Shown one piece after another: positions 39,660 to 45,365 of a stretch of DNA of 45,365 nucleotides (positions are counted from its first letter, which is position 1; each line of letters opens with the position of its first letter). The stretch covers positions 1 to 45,365 of the forward strand of contig JAFAEG010000080.1 in NCBI GenBank assembly GCA_023424095.1, in the 5' to 3' direction. Source of the stretch: Pseudomonadota bacterium. Lineage in GTDB: Bacteria; Pseudomonadota; Alphaproteobacteria; Sphingomonadales; Sphingomonadaceae. The notes beneath the pieces were generated by a model. The model saw only the letters and a program-made list of their open reading frames with translations, had not been told where the DNA came from and made no database searches. The position numbers were made by a program, and so were the translations under genes.

Positions 39660-40088
39660 ATGACCCGGTCGGCGACCGACGTGATGCAGGACGTGATCTA
39701 CGCGGCGGTGATCGATGCGATCGGCGCGCTGAAGGCTGGCGCCGGCAATCTGCCCAACAATATGCTCCGCGACATTGGCGCGATCCACGCCAATTCCACC
39801 TTCGCCGATCTGCCCGAGGGTGTGCGCAAGTCGATCGAGGCGAGCGTGCGCGCTGCGTTCACGAAGCTGCTGAAGGAGGGTTACAACGTCGCCAGTGGCA
39901 GCGCGCCGCCAGCGCGTCCGTCCGGTCCGCCGCGCGACCGGGTGCCGTCCCGCGGTCCGCATGGCCGTCCGCCGGCGCGTCGTCCCAGCGGTGAGCGCGG
40001 TCCGCGCGACGGCGGCGGCGGCAATCGCCCGCCGCGCAAGCCGGGTGGCGGCAAGCCTGGGGGCGGTGGCGGCGGCAAGCCGCGCTGA
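39660..40088 (+). CDS. Small protein with RG/PG-rich basic tail (142 aa), unknown
   Basis: The 142-residue protein has an ordered helical N-terminal part of about 80 residues (VMQDVIYAAVIDAIGAL, FADLPEGVRKSIEASVRAAF). A disordered basic tail follows, dense in Arg, Gly and Pro (RDRVPSRGPHGRPPARRPSG, ending GGGKPGGGGGGKPR). Such RGG-like tails commonly bind RNA. I do not recognise the N-terminal domain with certainty. The ATG at 39660 is placed well after AGAGG; a GTG one codon upstream is possible. It precedes, on the other strand, tRNA-Glu. Confidence 0.7.
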   Translation: MTRSATDVMQDVIYAAVIDAIGALKAGAGNLPNNMLRDIGAIHANSTFADLPEGVRKSIEASVRAAFTKLLKEGYNVASGSAPPARPSGPPRDRVPSRGPHGRPPARRPSGERGPRDGGGGNRPPRKPGGGKPGGGGGGKPR

Positions 40089-40115
40089 TCGAGCTTTAGG
40101 GAAAATACCGGCGGG

Positions 40116-40190
40116 TGGTGACCCCTACGGGAATCGAACCCGTGTTTCAGCCGTGAAAGGGCCGCGTCCTAACCGCTAGACGAAGGGGCC
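40116..40190 (-). tRNA. tRNA-Glu (anticodon TTC)
   Basis: A 75-base cloverleaf on the minus strand with encoded CCA. The acceptor GGCCCCT pairs with AGGGGTC (one mismatch-tolerant G-T), the D arm contains GTCTAGCGGTTAGGAC, the anticodon loop is CTTTCAC with anticodon TTC, and the T arm is ACGGGTTCGATTCCCGT. It reads GAA and GAG. Confidence 0.97.
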
Positions 40191-40209
40191 GTTGCCCGCC
40201 GGAGGTGCG

Positions 40210-40238
40210 CCCTTACGGCGGCGGCGCGCCGGAATCAA
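40210..40238 (-). promoter_or_regulatory. Candidate promoter of tRNA-Glu
   Basis: On the minus strand TTGATT and TAAGGG are spaced by 17 bases and lie just upstream of the tRNA, giving a predicted leader of about 13 bases. It also borders the recJ 3' end. Confidence 0.35.
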
Positions 40239-40243
40239 CCGCT

Positions 40244-42019
40244 TCAATCGGCGAAAGCGGCATCATCCAGATGTAATTCGGCCCCGACCCGGCCATTCCA
40301 CTCGTCGCGCTTCATCCGTCCGGCCAGCCAGACGCGACGGCCCTGGGCGGCGCGCAGAGAGAGGCCGAGCGGGCTGTCGGCCATGCGGAAGGCGACCGCC
40401 TTCACCTGGCCGCCATCGTCGCCTGAGGCGACGACGCGCAAATGATTGTTGCCGACCACGTCGGCGCGGATCACGCGCACCGGACCGACGACGACGCGCG
40501 GCGCGGGCCAGCCGGCGCCATATGGCCCGCCCGCTTCCAGCGCCTCGCACATGTCCGGGCAGATGCCCCTGCCGGAGAGCGAGGCGTCGATCAGCAGGGC
40601 GGGGTTTTCACGCGCGGCGGCGATGTCGCGCTGCAACCGCTCCTCCAGGAAATCGCCGAGCGCTTCGACCTGATCGGCCGCCACCGTCAGCCCCGCCGCC
40701 ATCGCATGGCCGCCGCCCGCCGCGAGCAGTCCGCTGTCCTTGGCGGCCAGCACGGCCGCGCCAAGATCGACGCCGCTGATCGAACGGCCCGAGCCCTTGC
40801 CGACGCCGTCGCCATCCAGCGCGATGACGATGGCTGGGCGGCCCATTTTCTCCTTCAGCCGGCCGGCGACGATGCCGATCACGCCTGGATGCCAGCCGGC
40901 GCCGGCGACCAGCACGACGGCGCGATTACCTTGGGTGGACGCGGCGGCTTCGGCGGCCTCCAGCACCATCGCCTCGATCGCGCGACGCTCCTCATTGTGA
41001 TGGTCGAGCTCGGCGGCGATGGCGGCGGCCTCGAGCGGATCTTCGGTGGTGAGCAGCCGCACGCCGAGGTCCGACGTGCCGACCCGGCCGGCGGCGTTGA
41101 TGCGCGGGCCGAGCGCGAAGCCGAGGTCGCTCGCCGCCGGGGCGCGGGTGAGCCGCGCCGCGTCGATCAGGGCGGCCATGCCGACATTCTTGCGGCCGGC
41201 CATGACCTTCAGACCCTGCGCCACGAAGGCGCGGTTGAGGCCCCTCAATTGCGCCACGTCGGCGACGGTGCCGAGCGCAACGAGATCGAGCAGGTCGATC
41301 AGCCGCGGCTCCGCGCGGCCGGCGAAATAATCGCGCTTGCGCAGTTCGCGCAGCAAGGCGGCGCCGAGCAGGAAGGCGACACCGACCGCGGCGAGATGGC
41401 CGTGCGTGGCGGCCTCGGCATCCTCGTCCAGGCGGTTGGGATTGACCATCGCGAAGGCCGCCGGAAGCCGGCTGGCGCATTGGTGGTGATCGACGACGAT
41501 CACCTCGACCCCGGCCGCCTTGGCCTCGTCGAGCGCCTCGAAGGCCTGCGCGCCGCAATCGACGGTGACGATCAATTGCGCGCCGCCTTCGGCCAGCTTC
41601 ACCAGGGCCGCGCCGGAGGGGCCATAGCCTTCCATCAGCCGGTCGGGGATGTAGGCGCCGGCGGTGAGGCCGAGATCGCGCAGCAGGCGGATCAGCAGGG
41701 CCGCGGAGGTCGCGCCGTCCACGTCATAATCGCCGAAGATAACGACCTGTTCGCGCCGCTCGACCGCGTCGGCGAGGCGGGTGGCGGCCTTGTCCATATC
41801 GCGGAACAGGCTCGGGTCCGGCATGAAGCCGCGGATCGTGGGCGTGCGGTGCCGCTCCAGCTCATCGCGGGCGACGCCGCGGGCGAGCAGCAGTTGATCG
41901 GTCAGGTCGTCCGGGCGGAAGCCCTCGTCACCGGCGTCGGCGGCATGGGCGCGCCAGCGCCAGGACTGGCCGGCGAGCGACCGTTCGACGCCGCAGACGA
42001 GGGATGAGGCCATCAGCAT
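40244..42019 (-). CDS. recJ: Single-stranded-DNA-specific exonuclease RecJ
   Basis: RecJ degrades single-stranded DNA 5' to 3' in recombination and mismatch repair. The 591-residue protein has the DHH-family motifs in order: VIFGDYDVDGATS near residue 94, TVDCGAQ near 150, IVVDHHQ near 174 and GTVADV near 252. The DHHA1-type segment (GAGWHPGVIGIVAGRL, GSGRSISGVDL, AAGGGHAMAAG) follows, with a C-terminal OB-like domain. Length is normal. The start at 42019 or the ATG two codons later are both possible. It is the last of the minus-strand run after GlpX and YegP. Confidence 0.96.
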   Translation of the reverse strand: MLMASSLVCGVERSLAGQSWRWRAHAADAGDEGFRPDDLTDQLLLARGVARDELERHRTPTIRGFMPDPSLFRDMDKAATRLADAVERREQVVIFGDYDVDGATSAALLIRLLRDLGLTAGAYIPDRLMEGYGPSGAALVKLAEGGAQLIVTVDCGAQAFEALDEAKAAGVEVIVVDHHQCASRLPAAFAMVNPNRLDEDAEAATHGHLAAVGVAFLLGAALLRELRKRDYFAGRAEPRLIDLLDLVALGTVADVAQLRGLNRAFVAQGLKVMAGRKNVGMAALIDAARLTRAPAASDLGFALGPRINAAGRVGTSDLGVRLLTTEDPLEAAAIAAELDHHNEERRAIEAMVLEAAEAAASTQGNRAVVLVAGAGWHPGVIGIVAGRLKEKMGRPAIVIALDGDGVGKGSGRSISGVDLGAAVLAAKDSGLLAAGGGHAMAAGLTVAADQVEALGDFLEERLQRDIAAARENPALLIDASLSGRGICPDMCEALEAGGPYGAGWPAPRVVVGPVRVIRADVVGNNHLRVVASGDDGGQVKAVAFRMADSPLGLSLRAAQGRRVWLAGRMKRDEWNGRVGAELHLDDAAFAD

Positions 42020-42099
42020 GACCCCATTCTACGCCAGGCCGAGTCCGGCGGGAATCCCCGCTTGCGGCTCGGCCTGTCGCAAAATTGTGGATGAGGGGT

Positions 42100-42276
42100 T
42101 CAGCTCTCGTCGACGACCTCGGCATCCGGGCCGTTCTTCTTGATCGAGTCGATCGCCTTCTGGGCGTTCGCCTTCGTCGTGTAGGTCTCGGTCCAGAAGA
42201 TTTTTTCGTTATTGTAGTTGAAGTAGGCCCGATACTCGCCGTTCGAAGCCTTCTTGATCACGAACTTGTGCGCCAT
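42100..42276 (-). CDS. YegP/DUF1508 family protein (58 aa)
   Basis: The 58-residue product starts MAHKFVIKKASNGEYRAYF, followed by NYNNEKIFWTETYTTKANAQ, the DUF1508 pattern (a short beta-sheet plus helix seen in the YegP family). The family binds no known ligand with certainty. The ATG is preceded by an excellent GGGAGGA. It sits between glpX and recJ and is likely co-transcribed with one of them. Confidence 0.88.
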   Translation of the reverse strand: MAHKFVIKKASNGEYRAYFNYNNEKIFWTETYTTKANAQKAIDSIKKNGPDAEVVDES

Positions 42277-42337
42277 GAAAAATCCTCCCTCGTGAGGTGG
42301 CTTATCCTAAATCAGTCTGCGGCCCGGGCAAGACCGC

Positions 42338-43321
42338 TCAAAGCGTGCCGATGCCGCCCGGCGCACGGCGATGCTCGCCCTTCACGCGGCGGACGGTGCG
42401 GGTGGAGGCGCGCATCACGACGCTTTCGGTCGTGACCACGTCGCCGCGGCGCTTCACGCCTTCCAGCAGGCTGCCGTCCGTGACTCCGGTCGCGGCGAAG
42501 ATCACGTCGCCGCTGGCCAGTTCCTCGAGACTGTAGATCCGGTCGAGATCCTCGACGCCCCATTTGGCCCCGCGGCCACGCTCGGCATCGTTGCGGAACA
42601 GCAGGCGGCCCTGGAACTGCCCGCCGACGCAGCGCAAGGCCGCCGCCGCCAGCACACCTTCGGGCGCGCCGCCGGAGCCCATGTAAACGTCGATATTGGT
42701 GTCGGGATTGGTCACCGCGATCACGCCGGCGACATCGCCGTCCGGGATCAGCTGGATGCCGCAGCCCAGGCCGCGCAGCTCGGCGATCAGCTCCGCATGG
42801 CGGGGCCGGTCGAGCACGCAGGCGATGATCTCGTTCGGCTGCACGCCCTTGGCCGCAGCGATCGCCTTGATGTTGTCGGTGACGCTCTTCGACAGGTCGA
42901 TCACGCCGTCCGGATAGCCGGGGCCGACCGCCAACTTGTCCATGTAAACGTCGGGCGCGTTCAGCAGATGGCCTTTTTCCGCGATTGCCAGCACGGCGAG
43001 CGCGTTCGGCCCGGCCTTGGCGGTGATCGTGGTGCCCTCGAGCGGATCGAGCGCGATGTCGATGCACGGTCCGCCGTCCTGCGCGGAGCCGACCTTCTCG
43101 CCAATGAAGAGCATCGGCGCCTCGTCGCGCTCGCCCTCGCCGATCACCACCGTGCCGTCGATCGGCAGCGTGTTCAGCGCGGCGCGCATCGCCTCGACCG
43201 CGGCATGATCGGCCGCTTTCTCGTCGCCCCGGCCGATCAGCTTGGACGCGGCCACCGCCGCCGCCTCGGTGACCCGCACCATTTCCAGCACCAGCACGCG
43301 ATCCAGCGCATTTTCGCTCAT
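42338..43321 (-). CDS. glpX: Fructose-1,6-bisphosphatase class II
   Basis: GlpX hydrolyses fructose 1,6-bisphosphate to fructose 6-phosphate in gluconeogenesis, using metal ions. The 327-residue protein has the family blocks: GRGDEKAADHAAVEAMR near residue 30, GTVVIGEGERDEAPML near 55, the metal/phosphate motif ALDPLEGTT near 85, and LIPDGDVAGVI near 185. Length is normal. I chose MSENALDRVL at 43321, 15 bases after AAGGAAG; an in-frame start 21 codons upstream lacks support. The aminotransferase gene ends 59 bases upstream. Confidence 0.96.
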   Translation of the reverse strand: MSENALDRVLVLEMVRVTEAAAVAASKLIGRGDEKAADHAAVEAMRAALNTLPIDGTVVIGEGERDEAPMLFIGEKVGSAQDGGPCIDIALDPLEGTTITAKAGPNALAVLAIAEKGHLLNAPDVYMDKLAVGPGYPDGVIDLSKSVTDNIKAIAAAKGVQPNEIIACVLDRPRHAELIAELRGLGCGIQLIPDGDVAGVIAVTNPDTNIDVYMGSGGAPEGVLAAAALRCVGGQFQGRLLFRNDAERGRGAKWGVEDLDRIYSLEELASGDVIFAATGVTDGSLLEGVKRRGDVVTTESVVMRASTRTVRRVKGEHRRAPGGIGTL

Positions 43322-43380
43322 CTTGTCTTGCTCACTTCCTTGAGATTTTCCGGTGGCGATAGGAGAGCCGCTCCGGCTTG

Positions 43381-44559
43381 TCACCCTCGGTCCAAAAAGC
43401 GCTTCACGCCGCGCGCGGCCTGGCGGATGCGCTGTTCATTCTCGACCAAAGCGATGCGGACATAGCCTTCGCCCGCCTCGCCGAAGCCGACGCCGGGGCT
43501 GACCGCGACACCCGCCTCGGCGAGCAGCCGCTTGGTGAACTCCAGCGAACCCAAAGCGCGATATTGTTCGGGGATCGGGGTCCAGGCGAACATGCTCGCC
43601 TGCGGTGGTTCGATCGCCCAGCCGGCCCGGCCGAAGCAATCGACCATCACGTCGCGGCGCGCTTTGTAGAGCTTGCGGTTGGCCTCGATAATGTCCTGCG
43701 GGCCATTGAGCGCCGCCGTCGCCGCCGCCTGGATCGGCGTGAAGGCGCCATAATCGAGATAGGATTTCACCCGCGTCAGCGCCCCGATCAGCTCGCGATT
43801 GCCGACCGCGAAGCCGATCCGCCAGCCGGGCATGGTGTAGGTTTTCGACATCGAGGTGAATTCGATCGCGACATCGCGGGCGCCAGGCACTTCCAGGATG
43901 GAGGGCGTCGGCTCGTCACCATAATAGATTTCGGCATAGGCCAGGTCGCTGATCACCCACAGGCCATGCTCGCGGGCGAAGCCGACCACCTGCTCGTAAA
44001 AGGCGCGATCGGCGACATAGGCGGTCGGGTTGGACGGATAGCCGATCACCAGCACCTTGGGCTTCGGCACGGTGAAGCGCACGGCGCGCTCCAGCGCTTC
44101 GAAGAAGTCCGGGCCGGGCGCGGCGGGGATGGAGCGGATCGCGGCGCCGGCGATGATGAAGCCGAACTGGTGGATCGGGTAGGAAGGATCCGGCGCCAGC
44201 ACGACGTCGCCCGGGGCAGTGATCGCCTGGGCGAGATTGGCGAGGCCTTCCTTGGACCCGAGCGTGACGATCACTTCGCTGTCGGGATCCAGCTCGACAT
44301 TGAAGCGGCGGCGATAATAATCCGCCTGGGCGCGGCGCAGGCCGGATATGCCCTTGGACGCGGAATAGCGATGCGCGCGCGGGTTGCGCGCGACCTCGGC
44401 CAGTTTCTCGACCACATGTTCCGGCGGCGCACCGTCGGGATTGCCCATGCCCAGATCGATCACATCCTCGCCGCGCGCGCGTGCGGCCGCCTTCTGCGCG
44501 TTCACTTCGGCGAAGACGTAGGGTGGCAAGCGGCGGATGCGGTAAAAATCGTCGGTCAT
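43381..44559 (-). CDS. PLP-dependent aminotransferase (AlaC / LL-diaminopimelate aminotransferase-like)
   Basis: The 392-residue fold-type I aminotransferase has LGMGNPDGAPP near residue 37, APDPSYPIHQFG, the NPTA substrate loop (GYPSNPTAYVA), ISDLAYAEIYYG, and the PLP lysine in TSMSKTYTMPGWR near 234. It matches the group annotated as AlaC or LL-DAP aminotransferase in alphaproteobacteria; the in vivo amino donor is not certain. The ATG is followed by TDDFYRIRRLPPY, typical of the family. In many relatives a homoserine dehydrogenase gene lies between this gene and glpX; here it is absent. Confidence 0.9.
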   Translation of the reverse strand: MTDDFYRIRRLPPYVFAEVNAQKAAARARGEDVIDLGMGNPDGAPPEHVVEKLAEVARNPRAHRYSASKGISGLRRAQADYYRRRFNVELDPDSEVIVTLGSKEGLANLAQAITAPGDVVLAPDPSYPIHQFGFIIAGAAIRSIPAAPGPDFFEALERAVRFTVPKPKVLVIGYPSNPTAYVADRAFYEQVVGFAREHGLWVISDLAYAEIYYGDEPTPSILEVPGARDVAIEFTSMSKTYTMPGWRIGFAVGNRELIGALTRVKSYLDYGAFTPIQAAATAALNGPQDIIEANRKLYKARRDVMVDCFGRAGWAIEPPQASMFAWTPIPEQYRALGSLEFTKRLLAEAGVAVSPGVGFGEAGEGYVRIALVENEQRIRQAARGVKRFLDRG

Positions 44560-44595
44560 GGCGCCGCCCTAGCGAGGCTGGCCGGAGAGGGGAAT

Positions 44596-44622
44596 GCGGG
44601 AAAGTCGATATGACTCTCCCGC
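44596..44622. terminator. Hairpin after the AAA+ ATPase gene
   Basis: GCGGGA-a-AGTC pairs with GACT-c-TCCCGC around a 5-base loop (10 of 11 stem pairs). It lies 6 bases downstream of the minus-strand ATPase stop and upstream of the aminotransferase. No long T-tract follows. Confidence 0.55.
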
Positions 44623-44628
44623 ACCCCT

Positions 44629-45365
44629 TCAGAAGCCGATCCGGCAACCGGCTTCGGGCTTCGCCCGCATCTCCCGCTCAAGCAGAGCAAGGATCGTAGC
44701 GGGAGTCGCCGCCTCGCGCCGGTAGCGCAGCTGGCGCGCGACGACCTGGAAGTCGCCGGGCGTCAGATTGCCCAGATCGGCCAGCCCCGCCGGAGCCGCG
44801 CTTCCGAAGAAGCGCTGCCAGGCCAGGGCAAGTCCTGCCGCCGACAGCGGCCGCAGCGCCGCCTTGAAAACGAACCGCCGCAGCGCCGCCGGATCGAGCC
44901 GCGCGCCGTGATTGGTCGCGGCGACGAAGGGCAGCGGGTGCAGGTCCATCCAGGTGAGCAATTCGTTCACCTGGCTGACCTCCCACGTCCGCGTCGCATC
45001 GGCGCGGTCGTAGATTAGCGAGTCCGCCTCGTCGAAGAGCAACACGGCGCCCTGCTCGCGCGCGCCCGCAAAGGCGGCGGCGATATTGGCTTCCGTATTG
45101 CCCACCCACGGCGACAGCAGGTCCGACGCCCGCTTGACCAGCAGCGGTCGGCCCAGCCGGTCGGCAAGGTGCGCGGCGAGCGCGGTCTTGCCGGTGCCGG
45201 GCGGGCCGGTGAGCAGCAGCGACACGTCCGCCGGCATGCCGGGCGCGACGATCGCCTCGACCAGGGCGGCCAGATCGACATCCGCCTCGTAGAGGCCAAG
45301 ATCGATCCGCCCGTCATGGACCGGCGCCGGCGGCCGCCCGCCCCGAAGGCCGAGCAGCAGCGACC
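44629..45365 (-). CDS. AAA+ ATPase, 5' part outside window
   Basis: The frame is open to the window edge, so the N-terminus is missing; 244 codons are present. It has Walker A GPPGTGKTAL, Walker B VLLFDEADSL, a sensor-1 type VAATNHG and an arginine-finger region (DPAALRRFVFKAAL). The layout resembles single-domain AAA ATPases of the ATPase-chaperone type with a short C-terminal helical domain. The partner and function are unknown. A start codon at 45237 (MPADVSLLL) exists, but coding continues upstream of it (LYEADVDLAALVEAIV). Confidence 0.85.
   Translation of the reverse strand, partial: SLLLGLRGGRPPAPVHDGRIDLGLYEADVDLAALVEAIVAPGMPADVSLLLTGPPGTGKTALAAHLADRLGRPLLVKRASDLLSPWVGNTEANIAAAFAGAREQGAVLLFDEADSLIYDRADATRTWEVSQVNELLTWMDLHPLPFVAATNHGARLDPAALRRFVFKAALRPLSAAGLALAWQRFFGSAAPAGLADLGNLTPGDFQVVARQLRYRREAATPATILALLEREMRAKPEAGCRIGF

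Overview
The window is GC-rich, densely coded DNA from an alphaproteobacterium, most likely a member of the Sphingomonadales. The clues are the bamD-like tail followed by recN, the GlpX/RecJ block, a DUF6356-type small protein, a GTTC-N7-GTTC-class LexA box, and the base composition. I can support 43 protein genes (two cut by the window ends) and two tRNAs, tRNA-Ala(CGC) and tRNA-Glu(TTC). I see no transposase, integrase, prophage or CRISPR array.

Layout. 1-9.7 kb is mostly DNA repair and metabolism. It holds a BamD-like C-terminus, RecN, a DUF2306 membrane protein, a radical SAM DNA modification/repair protein with a LexA-type box directly before its start, a counter-oriented GST / small membrane protein / metallo-beta-lactamase-fold operon, a DUF4130-UdgX fusion with the KRRIHQ loop of the uracil-crosslinking UdgX family, an NADP-dependent oxidoreductase coupled to a 91-residue unknown, tRNA-Ala(CGC), and a PF14907-type nucleotidyltransferase. 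The radical SAM gene and udgX are known partners; here they are separated by the three-gene operon.

9.7-26.7 kb is the striking region, an apparent phosphorylation-based envelope signalling system. A seven-gene minus-strand operon encodes a divergent protein kinase with a zinc ribbon, a PP2C phosphatase, a small two-TM protein, a PrsW-type intramembrane protease, a TerY-like vWA protein and two single-TM proteins (one ending in a CxxxxCW rhodanese-like domain). Kinase + PP2C + vWA is the core of the TerY-P triad described for tellurite-resistance-related systems. Two modules recur inside the operon. A C-terminal FHA-like domain of about 90 residues ends the kinase, the two-TM protein and the PrsW protein. 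An N-terminal helical module is shared by the last two proteins. Divergent from this operon lie an ECF sigma factor (TIGR02999-like) and a membrane Ser/Thr kinase with a long helical C-terminal domain. Next come three minus-strand acidic unknowns, then a plus-strand operon with two SHOCT membrane proteins, a zinc-ribbon M48 homologue that has lost its HExxH residues, and two very acidic proteins, closed by a strong hairpin.

26.7-39.6 kb holds an FAD/NAD(P)-binding protein, DUF6356, a Nudix hydrolase and a glycan/glycolipid cluster. On the minus strand these are a GT1 glycosyltransferase, an alpha/alpha-toroid protein and an FrhB-like flavo-iron-sulfur protein. Divergently come a GT2, a UPF0104/LPG-synthase-type membrane protein and a GT-C-like membrane protein. 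A PhoX lipoprotein and an LLM flavin oxidoreductase follow.

39.6-45.4 kb is housekeeping: a small protein with an RG/PG-rich tail, tRNA-Glu, RecJ, a YegP/DUF1508 protein, GlpX, an AlaC/DapL-type aminotransferase and a partial AAA+ ATPase.

Functional assignments come from motifs and family memory only; no database search was run.
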